Source: Paenibacillus sp. BJ-4
GTDB lineage: Bacteria > Bacillota > Bacilli > Paenibacillales > Paenibacillaceae
Assembly: GCF_020404765.1 (NCBI RefSeq)
Contig: NZ_JAIVEM010000071.1
Coordinates: 1-64,000 of the forward strand
DNA length: 64,000 nt
Direction of reading: 5' to 3'
Shown here: positions 54,822 to 63,635 of the stretch, in pieces
Layout of the letters: each line of letters opens with the position of its first letter
How positions within the stretch are numbered: position 1 is the first letter of the stretch
Notes under the pieces: model-generated
Seen by the model: the letters and a program-made list of their open reading frames with translations, nothing else
What the model was told of the DNA's origin: nothing
Database searches by the model: none
Translations under genes and position numbers: made by a program

Positions 54822-55048
54822 GATGATAAAAACTGGGTGGTGCCTATAAACACAACAACATCCAATCCCGGGTTAGTATCTGTATGTAATAAATGCAGTA
54901 GGTCAGTCATGGACAGGAATCTTGGAGGGAAATGGGTGTTGTTTTCTTTCATATATAGAGCTTTCAGCATCGAGGTCAACGCCCAGTCACATAGGATATT
55001 GCAGCAATGAGACTGGTTATGTTTTTGCAGGATTCGGGCCAGTTTCAT
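54818..55048 (-). CDS. HEPN-like protein fragment
   Basis: A 76-codon frame, KLARILQKHNQSHCCNILCD, then WALTSMLKALYMKENNTHFP and the end LDVVVFIGTTQFLSS. This resembles short HEPN-domain proteins of Paenibacillus. The frame is open upstream to a stop at about 55125 (includes EILWRNDFHSLAQYH) but no good start codon or ribosome-binding site is seen, suggesting the true 5' end is lost or has a rare start. No partner nucleotidyltransferase. Confidence 0.45.
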   Translation of the reverse strand: MKLARILQKHNQSHCCNILCDWALTSMLKALYMKENNTHFPPRFLSMTDLLHLLHTDTNPGLDVVVFIGTTQFLSS

Positions 55049-55163
55049 GTGGTATTGGGCTAGGCTGTGAAAATCGTTCCTCCAAAGAATTTCAATATTA
55101 GTCTTATCATTCGATGTTTTCCTTTAGATATCTTGTCTACACTTTTAGAATAGTGAGGTGTAG

Positions 55164-55505
55164 ATGATGGATGATAAAGAAATTCTAAAATTAGTGGGTG
55201 CCAGAATACGTGCTTTACGAAAAGAAAAAGGATTATCTCAGGAATCGCTTGGGGAAAAAGGCGGATTTCATTTTTCATACATAGGGTAGATTGAACGTGG
55301 GGAAAAGAACGTATCATTATTGAACGTAGCTAAAATTGCTGACGCAATGGATGTTAATTTGATTCAGCTATTTGCTTACGTAAATGAGGATATTAAGGTT
55401 ACAAAGCATGTAACTGATATACAAGAGATCGTAGAAATACTCAAAAAGTCGAATCCAGAGAAAGTACGCTTGGCGAGGAATGTGATAAGGGAGATTATCA
55501 ACTAA
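55164..55505 (+). pseudogene. XRE family regulator with an internal amber codon
   Basis: The 113-codon frame starts MMDDKEILKLVGARIRALRK and has an XRE HTH (LSQESLGEKGGFHFSYIG) interrupted by TAG at 55287-55289 where relatives have Gln or Arg before IERGEKN. The frame continues intact to a normal stop (IREIIN). One base change (C to T in CAG) explains it. Only the C-terminal 61 residues could be made from a later ATG. Probably a recent pseudogene unless a sequencing error. Confidence 0.82.
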
Positions 55506-55537
55506 AAAGATTTTTTTGAAAATTATGAAAGCAAAAT

Positions 55538-55577
55538 AAACCCACCTGTTTTTTTAAAATACAGGCGGGTTTTTCTA
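55538..55577. terminator. Bidirectional terminator after XRE pseudogene and VOC gene
   Basis: AAACCCACCTGT/ACAGGCGGGTTTTT stem with an AT-rich loop. Confidence 0.85.
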
Positions 55578-55630
55578 GTGCTTTCACACTCAAAATATGC
55601 ATGAATTGTACAGAGTTCTAGTCCATATTT

Positions 55631-56080
55631 CTATTGTAATCGATCGTCAAACATTAGTTGTATTTGAATACCGAACGGGTCTTCAATAATACCATATGCT
55701 TTGCTAAACATATTATTGGATAAAGGAACAATAATTTTCACTCGATCATCTGTAATTAAGCTATTATAAAACTGTTCAATTTCTTCTAAGTCGGCACTTT
55801 GAATACATAATGAAGTGTTATTCCCAACTGTATATTCTTCACTGTTATTCATCGTATCCTCTGCTATCATCACTTTTGTTCTTCCGATGGATAAGACAGA
55901 ATGAGAAATATAATTCTTATTGTCATCAGTAAGCTGTATAGAGCTGTCACGTTTTGCAATGTCTTGATAGGTAACAAGTAATAATTCCTCTGCGTTGAAA
56001 TGATTTTTGTAAAAATGGATAGCTTCTTTGGCTTTTCCGTTCATTGATAAGAAAATAGCCACTTCCAGTGTTGTACTCAT
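55631..56080 (-). CDS. VOC family (glyoxalase/PhnB-like) protein
   Basis: 149 residues with the duplicated beta-alpha-beta-beta-beta fold of the vicinal oxygen chelate superfamily: IFLSMNGKAKEAIHFYKNHF, and a second half ending YGIIEDPFGIQIQL. PhnB-like proteins bind unknown small molecules. AGGAGAT precedes the ATG. It is divergent from a WYL-domain regulator gene, which probably controls it. Confidence 0.9.
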   Translation of the reverse strand: MSTTLEVAIFLSMNGKAKEAIHFYKNHFNAEELLLVTYQDIAKRDSSIQLTDDNKNYISHSVLSIGRTKVMIAEDTMNNSEEYTVGNNTSLCIQSADLEEIEQFYNSLITDDRVKIIVPLSNNMFSKAYGIIEDPFGIQIQLMFDDRLQ

Positions 56081-56166
56081 GGTATCAATCTCCTTTTATA
56101 TAACGATTTTGGGTAGATATCTTATACATTTGTACATTGATATATTCCCTTAAACTCATTATCATA

Positions 56167-56197
56167 TATAAAGGTATCAAAACATGACACCTTTATA
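56167..56197. promoter_or_regulatory. 13-bp palindrome over the WYL regulator's leader
   Basis: TATAAAGGTATCA at 56167-56179 and TGACACCTTTATA at 56185-56197 form an inverted repeat with one mismatch and a 5-nt centre. It ends at the AAGGAG site of the WYL regulator, so it may act as an operator or as an RNA hairpin blocking translation. It lies in the shared region with the divergent VOC gene. Confidence 0.7.
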
Positions 56198-56208
56198 AGG
56201 AGATGGGT

Positions 56209-57147
56209 ATGAAAAAAACAGAAAGATTACATCACATGATCAGATACTTAAACAGTCGGGAGTTCTTTAATTTAAATGACCTGATGGACCAATACAATAT
56301 TTCAAAAAGCACCGCGCTGCGTGATATTAGTTCGTTGGAACAGTTAGGTATGCCTATTTTTTCAGAACATGGCAGACATGGACGATATGGTATCTTAAAA
56401 AACAGATTGTTATCCCCCATTTTTTTTACTATGGATGAAGTGTATGCTCTGTACTTTGCAATGTTGACGTTGGAATCCTATCAATCCACACCCTTTCATT
56501 TAAGTGTTAATCAACTAAATGAAAAGTTTGAGAACTGTCTTTCTAATCTACAAATCAAGCAGATTCACAAAATGAAAAAAGTCCTACAATTTGAAATATA
56601 TCAGCATAATAATGTTAGTCGTTTTTTAGATCAAATTCTAAAAAGCATTCTTAATGAGAGTAACTGTAAGATTCAATATTTAAAGAACAGCCAGAAAAAA
56701 AGTTACCATATTCAATTTTTCAAAATTTCCGCTATGTTTGGTCAATGGTATGCTGCTGGAATAGAGCTACATACGAATAAATATAGAGTTTTCAGATGCG
56801 ATCGAATCACCTTGATAGAAGAAGAGGAGATCAAAGCTCGCTTTTCTATAGATGAACTCCTTAGTCGTTCATTAGAAATGTATCAATCTGAGAAGAGTAT
56901 TGACTTTGAAGTGGAGATTTTAGAACAAGCAAAGGATATTTTTTATAAAGAACATTATCCTTCTATGAAAATAGAACATGGTCATAAAATAGTTATTAAG
57001 GGCTTCTATAATCCAGGAGAAGAGGAGTTTATAGCTAACTATTTTATGAGATACGGTAATTCTGTTAGATCAGTGAAGCCTGAATCATTAAAGCAAATCA
57101 TTCAAGATAGGGTAGAGAATCTTTTAAATCACTATCAAAAATTATAA
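56209..57147 (+). CDS. WYL-domain transcriptional regulator (YafY-like)
   Basis: 312 residues: an N-terminal HTH_11 winged helix (LHHMIRYLNSREFFNLNDLM, YNISKSTALRDISSLEQLG) then a WYL domain (from about 150, with KISAMFGQWYAAGIEL and RVFRCDRITLIEEEEI) and a C-terminal extension. WYL domains sense nucleic acids or small ligands. ATG 56209 lies 6 nt after AAGGAG; ATG 56203 overlaps that site. Divergent from the VOC gene with a palindrome between. Confidence 0.9.
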   Translation: MKKTERLHHMIRYLNSREFFNLNDLMDQYNISKSTALRDISSLEQLGMPIFSEHGRHGRYGILKNRLLSPIFFTMDEVYALYFAMLTLESYQSTPFHLSVNQLNEKFENCLSNLQIKQIHKMKKVLQFEIYQHNNVSRFLDQILKSILNESNCKIQYLKNSQKKSYHIQFFKISAMFGQWYAAGIELHTNKYRVFRCDRITLIEEEEIKARFSIDELLSRSLEMYQSEKSIDFEVEILEQAKDIFYKEHYPSMKIEHGHKIVIKGFYNPGEEEFIANYFMRYGNSVRSVKPESLKQIIQDRVENLLNHYQKL

Positions 57148-57191
57148 TGTGCTTTTAGATCACTGAATCTGCAACACTGTGTTAGAGCATT

Positions 57192-58316
57192 TCAACTTCT
57201 TTCCTTATCATATGATAATTTACGACTTGCCTCTTCTTGAAATTCAGTATCCGTTAATAATTTATAAAAAAACAAATCCAGCTTCTGTTTAAGCCAGATA
57301 TGATCCATCCCAGATTCATCTTGAATAAACATGGCTAATTGAATATCGTTTCCTTCCAGATCCGTACAATATAAAGCCTCTGTTAGAATAGAAATGGTAG
57401 ATCCACCTTTATTTCCAAACTCTATTAGCTTGGAATTATCTACTTGTCGCTGAATTAGCCGTTTCAGATATGAATTTACAATAGGAGGAAACAACTCCTC
57501 CTTGTGTATAAGCCTCATGACGTGAGCATATTCTTTAGTTGTTGAACAAGGAAGCTTTCGCGATTCCAGCACTTGAAGCTTTCGTGCATAACTCTGCTTG
57601 GTATTCCATTTCTGAATACAACCTATCCCCTGATGACTATTTAAAATCTGGTGAATTTTGATAGATTTTTTCATATATTCTTCGTAGCTCATCTCACTTA
57701 TTTTTTGTATCGACTCTTTAAACCCTATGTTTTCTGTTTCTTGGATATAGGGAGACATTAATCCTGCAGATGAAAAGGGAAAGATTTTGTCATGTGAAGA
57801 AAGTGAGAGTTTCATAATATTCTCATTGATCTTATCCAAACCCATTTTCGCCATCAGAAATTCTGTATTGGCATTGGAACTGTATGCTAACATACCGTGA
57901 GCAATATCCAATAACGTAATTCTTCCTTGAACCTCTTTATGGTTTGAGCGAATGGATTTGATCCAGTTATGATGAGCATTACCATCGGAACCAGGGATAT
58001 AAAATTTATTTAATTCCTCTAAAGGAACAAGTTCCTGCTCGTCTAATATTTTCGTCGCTACTTGGCGAGCAAATTCGATTGCAATGATCACTTTGGCCGT
58101 GCTGGCAAGCGGCATTTTAACTTCTGAGTTGTAGCTAATTTTCTCTATACCATTTTTAATCATATACAAAGAAGCTTTATTCGGATTTTCCTTCAAAAAG
58201 TTTAGAACATCCATTTCTGTTTTGTTATTATTTTGGCGCTTTGCTATGAACAAAAACAGGATACATATGAACACAAATATTAAAATCATAGCTACTATCA
58301 ATAAAATTATTTTCAT
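57192..58316 (-). CDS. Membrane-anchored class A beta-lactamase-like serine hydrolase
   Basis: A single N-terminal membrane helix (LLIVAMILIFVFICILFLFI) anchors a penicillin-recognising hydrolase domain. Motifs: SxxK in LASTAKVIIAIEFA, SxN in AYSSNANTEFLM, and K-G-G in FGNKGGSTIS where beta-lactamases have KTG or KSG. GTG 58337 would lack a spaced ribosome-binding site; ATG 58316 has AAGGAG 6 nt ahead. It could be a lactamase, a DD-peptidase or an esterase. 374 residues, longer than simple lactamases. Confidence 0.85.
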   Translation of the reverse strand: MKIILLIVAMILIFVFICILFLFIAKRQNNNKTEMDVLNFLKENPNKASLYMIKNGIEKISYNSEVKMPLASTAKVIIAIEFARQVATKILDEQELVPLEELNKFYIPGSDGNAHHNWIKSIRSNHKEVQGRITLLDIAHGMLAYSSNANTEFLMAKMGLDKINENIMKLSLSSHDKIFPFSSAGLMSPYIQETENIGFKESIQKISEMSYEEYMKKSIKIHQILNSHQGIGCIQKWNTKQSYARKLQVLESRKLPCSTTKEYAHVMRLIHKEELFPPIVNSYLKRLIQRQVDNSKLIEFGNKGGSTISILTEALYCTDLEGNDIQLAMFIQDESGMDHIWLKQKLDLFFYKLLTDTEFQEEASRKLSYDKERS

Positions 58317-58461
58317 ACTTTGCTCCTTAATGGACACGCTTAGGATGAAGCTATATAATCATACAAATAACCGCCTATGCCCATTTTTTTGAAAATAATT
58401 ATAAAAAGAACCGCCCACCAATAGAGTCAATTCCACATTGTATTATTTCACTGATGAACAT

Positions 58462-58716
58462 TTAACGCAGCAGCCATTCCTTTATTGTCAATGTGGAGGA
58501 GCCATTTTGAATGAGTGGATCTAGATTCCCAATCTTTGTCGCCTCCTCAAGTGACGTTGCTTTTATTAAATAGGCTCCTCCCGTTGCATCGCTAAACGGA
58601 CCGTACATTTCAAGAAGCTCCTCTTTTTTCAACTTTTCCAGATGGTCATAGTGTCCTTTGACATCATTAGAATCAAACTTGTTTGTTCGTGTAGTAATTA
58701 ATAAAAAGTAGCTCAC
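58462..58716 (-). CDS. YciI family protein
   Basis: 84 residues of the YciI-like ferredoxin fold: a start SYFLLITTRTNKFDSNDVKG, GPFSDATGGAYLIKATSLEE and NGSSTLTIKEWLLR. GTG 58716 has GGAGGAG 6 nt ahead, better than ATG 58731, whose start codon overlaps the site itself. Function unknown; a possible dehydratase. Confidence 0.85.
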   Translation of the reverse strand: MSYFLLITTRTNKFDSNDVKGHYDHLEKLKKEELLEMYGPFSDATGGAYLIKATSLEEATKIGNLDPLIQNGSSTLTIKEWLLR

Positions 58717-58813
58717 TGTTATCTCCTCCATATTTCACTTGTAATAAAAATCTAGCATCACTAATCAACAAAATGAATATCAATTCATACATTATTCAAA
58801 CCGTATTTGAACA

Positions 58814-59665
58814 CTATTTTGGCAAACGGTAATAGGGCACTCTTGTTGCTTCCTCAAACCCTAGTTTGTGGGCAAGCTTCCTAGATCCTATATTTCCGGA
58901 ATGACATGACCAAATCGGTTTATAGCCATTAGCCATGCAATAATCAATTAATTCTGTACATACGATAGATCCGAAACCTGAACCTTGATTTCTTTCACAG
59001 GTTTCAATTCCTATTTCAAGCTGATCATCTATTATAAATGCTGCAAATGCAGTAGAAGCAGGATGGTCATTCTCCGAAAATATAGTAAAGCCTATTCCGT
59101 TTTTCATGAAATCATTGTAATTATTCCAGAAGTACTTTGGCACTACGCTCCCATCCAATTGATCAAAAATAGCTTCTGATGTTGTTACAATTTTGTAGTT
59201 CATATCCGTTTGTCTTTTTTTAACCGCTAAAAACTTTTCCTTATTAAAACCAAAATTTATTCTCTGATACTCCAGAACTTTGTTATCTTCTTCCACTAAC
59301 AATGATTTTTTATATGGTTCATTCGGGTTCTTTTTGATTAGATTGCTTCCCAAAATAGCTTCCATTTTTGAATATAATGAAGCAGGATATACTTGCAGCC
59401 ATTCAAATTCATTCCTGACATTTTGGACATTAAGCATATAGGATGCCAGCTGTACATAAAAATCTTCCTTGTTGGTTTCTCCGTAAAGCAAAGCCATTCC
59501 GTAAGGATGCTGGATATAAAATGAAGCAGGAGAAGCTTCTTCATCAATAAATACCTTTCCTTCCACCTTTCTTTCCAAAACAGATAAAGCAAACATGGTA
59601 TTTATACCTGCAGATTGAATGATGGGTATTACTTTTTTATAATTCCGACTATCCAACAATTTCAT
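58814..59665 (-). CDS. GNAT family N-acetyltransferase (two-domain, GNAT_acetyltran type)
   Basis: 283 residues. The N-terminal half is the PF12746-type extension (IIQSAGINTMFALSVLERKV); the C-terminal half is a GNAT domain with EIGIETCERNQGSGFGSIVC and GNIGSRKLAHKLGFEEATRV. The substrate is unknown. GAAAGGAAG precedes the ATG. AT-rich like its neighbours, in an accessory region. Confidence 0.88.
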   Translation of the reverse strand: MKLLDSRNYKKVIPIIQSAGINTMFALSVLERKVEGKVFIDEEASPASFYIQHPYGMALLYGETNKEDFYVQLASYMLNVQNVRNEFEWLQVYPASLYSKMEAILGSNLIKKNPNEPYKKSLLVEEDNKVLEYQRINFGFNKEKFLAVKKRQTDMNYKIVTTSEAIFDQLDGSVVPKYFWNNYNDFMKNGIGFTIFSENDHPASTAFAAFIIDDQLEIGIETCERNQGSGFGSIVCTELIDYCMANGYKPIWSCHSGNIGSRKLAHKLGFEEATRVPYYRLPK

Positions 59666-59871
59666 TTTATTTAATCTTCCTTTCTAAATTATTTCATCCA
59701 GCCAAGAGAACCAGAGAATAAATAATTAGATTAATTCTACATTTTAATATACAATAACGGAAAAAATAGTCCAAACATCCGATTTTAATTCTGTACTACT
59801 ACAGGTAATAAAAATATATGGTATTGGGAGATTGGGATTATGAATAAAATGGTGTATATACATCAAGTTCA

Positions 59872-60323
59872 CAGACCCTGATCACTCATGTAGCACAACA
59901 AGGAATTTATATAACATTGAAGGCTTTATTTCCTGCCCCATCCAACGACAAGCTTTTAATAGAAGTGCCAACCTATAATTTGGCTCTGGATATGCTAAAA
60001 GTCTTAATATTGATTGCAAAGGGATACAAAGAAGTTCTCACGGAATTAATCTGGATGAACTGGAAACTATTTTTAAAAAGGAACTCATTAAGGCGTTCTA
60101 TATTATTCCAAGGCACCATAACCCAACTGGATATTCACTACTGGAAAAAGATAAGAAAAAGATTGTGGAGATCTGTTATCGTTATCAGGTTCTATTAATT
60201 GAAGATGACTATTTAGCTGATTTAGAGCAAAACCTTAGGCACTGTATATCTGGTATTTCTGAAGAAGATATTACAGCGCTAGCTACTGTAATAGAAGCCA
60301 TCAAAGATGAAATGCAGCGATAA
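59872..60323 (+). pseudogene. MocR/aminotransferase-like (GntR-PLP) gene remnant
   Basis: Frame 1 gives QTLITHVAQQGIYITLKALF then PAPSNDKLLIEVPTYNLALD. After a frameshift near 60005 frame 2 gives IDCKGIQRSSHGINLDELET, KAFYIIPRHHNPTGYSLLEK and VLLIEDDYLADLEQN, then jumps to a C-terminal-looking RHCISGISEEDITALATVIE. This matches the aminotransferase half of MocR proteins with the HTH, the PLP lysine region and most of the C-domain missing. A relic. Confidence 0.8.
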
Positions 60324-60384
60324 ACTTGTCAGCTTGATATTAGCAATAAAGATTGCAAATAAATGCTGTAGATAGATTCTCACA

Positions 60385-60420
60385 CAAAAAAACACGCCCA
60401 CAAATGGCGTGTTTCCTTTT
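60385..60420 (-). terminator. Terminator of the MetE-like gene
   Basis: AAACACGCC/GGCGTGTTT stem then T7 on the minus strand. Confidence 0.85.
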
Positions 60421-60426
60421 AAACCC

Positions 60427-61566
60427 TTACTTCCAAATCTCGTCCGCAATTTCTTTAATGAAGGCAAGCTTTTTCCACTGCTGCTCTTCCGTCAAAATAT
60501 TGCCCTCTTCTGTGGAAGCAAAGCCACATTGTGGACTGAGGCAGATGTGGTTGATGTCGACGAATTGAGTTGCTTCCTTAATGCGGTTAATGACTGTCTG
60601 CTTATCTTCCAGCTCACCCGTTTTGGAGGAAACGAGGCCCAGTACGACCTGCTGCTGGTCTTTCAGATGCTTGAGCGGTGTGAAATCGCCTGCACGGTCA
60701 GTATCGAATTCGAGATAGTAGCCGTCGATGTTGTCGATGCCGAACAGGGTTTCGGCAACAGGCTCGTAGCCGCCTGAGGAAGCCCAGGTCGAATGGTAGT
60801 TACCACGGCATACGTGGGTTGTAACGACCAAATCGGCTGGAAGATCATTTACGGTTTCCTGATTCACGCGAGCGAACAGCTTTTTGGTTTCTTCTATATT
60901 CTCACCCGCATGCTGTCTGGCTTCCCAATAGTTTTTATCACAGAGCATGCCCCATGTGCAATCATCCAGTTGCAAGCTGCGGCAGCCTTCATTATACAAC
61001 GCTTGGATCACGGATTTATAAGCTTTGGCAATATCAGTAACCAGCTCATCCAGGTTGCTGTAATAGGCATCGGTTGTTTCTTTATTCTCTCCACGCAACA
61101 GCTCAGCCAGAAATTGTGCCGGTGCAGGGATCGCTTGGCGGGCAATGGCATCCTCACCTGCTACTTGCTTCAGAAATTTAAAATCTTCAATAAAAGGGTG
61201 ACGGGAATGTCCAATTTTACCGGACAGGCGTGCGGTTTCCGCTCTTGTTTCTACGCCTTGGAATTGGTAGCCGTTTGCAAGCTGTACCTTTTCCACACCG
61301 TCCAGCCCCCACATAAAATCAAGATGCCACCAGGAGCGTCTGAATTCACCATCTGTCACGGCTTTCAGCCCTACCGATTTTTGTTTTTCTACCAGCTTAA
61401 TAATTTCGTTGTCTTCAATCTTTCTCAATTCGTCCGCAGAGATTTCGTTATTTTGAAATTGAATTCTGGCGTCTTTAATCGCTTGCGGGCGCAGAAAGCT
61501 GCCGACGATATCATGTCTGAAAGGGGTCGCTTTACGTTGGGATGCATTGTCAAGGATGCTGCTCAT
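60427..61566 (-). CDS. Methionine synthase C-terminal-domain-like methyltransferase (YxjG/YxjH type)
   Basis: 379 residues resembling cobalamin-independent MetE catalytic domain only, as in Bacillus YxjG/YxjH: FRHDIVGSFLRPQAIKDARI, zinc ligands in TTHVCRGNYHSTWASSGGYE and the ICLSPQCGFASTEEGN cysteine. It would methylate homocysteine or a related thiol from a folate or sulfonium donor. ATG 61566 has GGAGAT ahead; no S-box is visible upstream. A LysR gene follows upstream on the same strand. Confidence 0.9.
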   Translation of the reverse strand: MSSILDNASQRKATPFRHDIVGSFLRPQAIKDARIQFQNNEISADELRKIEDNEIIKLVEKQKSVGLKAVTDGEFRRSWWHLDFMWGLDGVEKVQLANGYQFQGVETRAETARLSGKIGHSRHPFIEDFKFLKQVAGEDAIARQAIPAPAQFLAELLRGENKETTDAYYSNLDELVTDIAKAYKSVIQALYNEGCRSLQLDDCTWGMLCDKNYWEARQHAGENIEETKKLFARVNQETVNDLPADLVVTTHVCRGNYHSTWASSGGYEPVAETLFGIDNIDGYYLEFDTDRAGDFTPLKHLKDQQQVVLGLVSSKTGELEDKQTVINRIKEATQFVDINHICLSPQCGFASTEEGNILTEEQQWKKLAFIKEIADEIWK

Positions 61567-61688
61567 TAGGGTTATCTCCTTTTTACTTCTGTAGTGAAGT
61601 TCTTGCAAGAAAGATAACATACATTTTCAGCTATAAGGTAACTCCAATAAACTATAGCTAGTTATAGCCTAAAGCTATATCCAGCCTT

Positions 61689-62591
61689 TTATTCCCCTAT
61701 CGCCTCATGCAGTGCTTCTACATAAACAGTAGCCAGCTTGGAGAGCGCAACGTTTTTATGACAAATCCATCCCACATTAATAGACTCATCGCATTCCAAA
61801 GGCACGGAAATAATCTCGTTACCATTCAGATCCGCACTGATGACCCCGGTCGAAATAGTATAGCCGTTCAAGCCAATCAGCAGGTTAAAGAGGGTCGCCC
61901 GGTCATTGACACGGATGCTTTTGGAATGCGATAACGTGCTGAGAATCTCCTCAGAAAAGTGAAAGGAATTAAACTCCCCTTGCTCAAAGGACAAATACGG
62001 ATAGGGGTGAAGCTGGTCAATCGTTACAATGGATTGGCGGGATAATGGGTTTTTGCTGCTGATAAAAATGTGCGGCTTCGCCGTAAACAGGCTGTTAAAT
62101 TGCAGGTTCGCATCTTTTAGCAGCTTATTAATGACCTTCGCGTTAAACTCGTTCAGATACAGGATTCCAATCTCACTGCGCAAGCTTTTGACATCCTGTA
62201 TGATTTCATGGGTCTTCGTCTCCCGCAAAGCCAGCTCATATTCATCCTGTCCATATTGATTCACCAGATTTACGAATGCATTTACGGCAAAAGCATAGTG
62301 CTGTGAGGACACGGCAAAATGCTGTGGTGAAGGCTTGGCATCCAGATAGCGACTTTCCAGCAGCTCCGCCTGTTCAACAACCTGACGCGCATAACCGAGA
62401 AACTCTACGCCTTCCTTGGACAAAGAGATTCCCTTATTGGTACGTTCAAAAATAGTAATATGAATTTCTTCCTCCAGATCCCGAATCGCATTCGACAGAC
62501 TGGGCTGGGAAATAAACAACCGCTTCGCTGCCTCATTCATGGAGCCACGATTGGCAACCTCGATGACATATTTTAATTGTTGTAAGGTCAA
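61689..62591 (-). CDS. LysR family transcriptional regulator
   Basis: 300 residues with LysR HTH (LQQLKYVIEVANRGSMNEAA, LFISQPSLSNAIRDLEEEIH) and a C-terminal effector domain. The start is TTG 62591 after AGAGG; the longer ATG at 62642 runs through the leader. It lies just upstream of the MetE-like methyltransferase gene on the same strand; such pairs, in which CysB- or MetR-like regulators control methionine genes, are common, but the target is inferred. Confidence 0.9.
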   Translation of the reverse strand: MTLQQLKYVIEVANRGSMNEAAKRLFISQPSLSNAIRDLEEEIHITIFERTNKGISLSKEGVEFLGYARQVVEQAELLESRYLDAKPSPQHFAVSSQHYAFAVNAFVNLVNQYGQDEYELALRETKTHEIIQDVKSLRSEIGILYLNEFNAKVINKLLKDANLQFNSLFTAKPHIFISSKNPLSRQSIVTIDQLHPYPYLSFEQGEFNSFHFSEEILSTLSHSKSIRVNDRATLFNLLIGLNGYTISTGVISADLNGNEIISVPLECDESINVGWICHKNVALSKLATVYVEALHEAIGE

Positions 62592-62657
62592 TGCTTGATG
62601 TCCTCTCGATTTTGTTTTCTTTATTATATAACACTTGAGCACACGTCAAAAAATAAA

Positions 62658-62690
62658 AGAAACCACTTTCGAAAAAGTGGCTTTTTATAG
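62658..62690 (-). terminator. Terminator of the carboxymuconolactone decarboxylase-like gene
   Basis: AGCCACTTT/AAAGTGGTTT stem then a T-rich tail on the minus strand. Confidence 0.75.
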
Positions 62691-62746
62691 GCTCTGATCG
62701 AATACACCCTTGGACGGTGTCCGATTAAATAAAGATTTTTTTAGGC

Positions 62747-63088
62747 TTATGCGTCAGTCTCTTTTTCTTTGCAAAATACGTCTTTGGCAACCTGAATAGC
62801 TGAAGCTGCCCGGGGCCATCCCACATAAAAGGCAAGCTGTGTCATGACCTCAACCAGTTCTTCCTCTGAAATACCGTTCTGCTTGGCTAGAAACAGATGA
62901 TAGGGAAGCTGATTCACATGCTCACCCGCTACCAGAGCGGCAACTGTAATGAGACTCCGTTCTCTGAGAGACAATGCCTCTCTCCTCCAAACATCCCCAA
63001 AAAGAACGCCCTCCGTATAGCTCACAAAAGCTGGTGCAAAATCGCCTAGCGTTTCCCGAGCGCTCGATGTGATTAGTTTGTGCTTCAT
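62747..63088 (-). CDS. Carboxymuconolactone decarboxylase-like protein
   Basis: 113-residue AhpD/CMD fold: EALSLRERSLITVAALVAGE, HVNQLPYHLFLAKQNGISEE and EVMTQLAFYVGWPRAASAIQ. The redox CxxC of AhpD is absent; this is the decarboxylase-like subgroup. It is 49 nt downstream of the tautomerase gene, so the two may form an operon acting on a small carboxylic acid. AAGGAAGC precedes the ATG. Confidence 0.88.
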   Translation of the reverse strand: MKHKLITSSARETLGDFAPAFVSYTEGVLFGDVWRREALSLRERSLITVAALVAGEHVNQLPYHLFLAKQNGISEEELVEVMTQLAFYVGWPRAASAIQVAKDVFCKEKETDA

Positions 63089-63137
63089 TTGTTCAACGCT
63101 TCCTTTCCTTCCTAATTGTGCAGTGTGCAGTTTCCAG

Positions 63138-63524
63138 CTACAAAATCATCTGGGCAAGTCCGTTGCCAAAGGACCAATTTTCAAATTCAGTCTCCACCAG
63201 CGTTACAAATACATCATCCGATCTAATCTTACACTCAGTAGATAGGAGCTCGGCTAGCCTGTGGTAAAAACTCTTTTTTTGCTCCGTAGTTCTACCCGAT
63301 CCCATTGTAATTTGGATATACAACAGCTTGTCTGTTCTGGGTACATTCAAATAATCCGGGCTATAATAAAACTCGCTTTGCTTATGAGCATGAAAAACCT
63401 GAAAGTAATCCTTTTCCGGTACCTGAAAATGCTCAATTAGGGCCTTCAGAATACAGCGGCTAATGCAGGGCAGCTCTTGCTCTGTATATTGCTGCTCCAT
63501 GTAACCTACGCGTACAAATGGCAT
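63138..63524 (-). CDS. Tautomerase family protein
   Basis: About 128 residues of the 4-oxalocrotonate tautomerase/MIF superfamily. ATG 63524 is chosen so that the catalytic Pro follows Met (PFVRVGYMEQQYTEQE), with AGGAGAG 6 nt upstream; the ATG at 63530 would shift Pro away from the N-terminus. The C-terminal part has VFVTLVETEFENWSFG. Divergent from a LysR gene at 63.6 kb, its likely regulator. Confidence 0.85.
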   Translation of the reverse strand: MPFVRVGYMEQQYTEQELPCISRCILKALIEHFQVPEKDYFQVFHAHKQSEFYYSPDYLNVPRTDKLLYIQITMGSGRTTEQKKSFYHRLAELLSTECKIRSDDVFVTLVETEFENWSFGNGLAQMIL

Positions 63525-63635
63525 GTTCATCTCTCCTGTCCATTGGAATAAGATGATTGTACTCTACCTATCTTCATCTGTATAATTGAAAATAATCATA
63601 ATTAAATTCATTTTTCCCGATGGAGATGAGTGTGC

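Noticed and set aside
60793..61569. 258-codon plus-strand frame
   Set aside because: Antisense shadow of the MetE-like gene; no motif.
61567..61688. S-box riboswitch before the MetE-like gene
   Set aside because: The 120-nt leader is too short and lacks S-box consensus.
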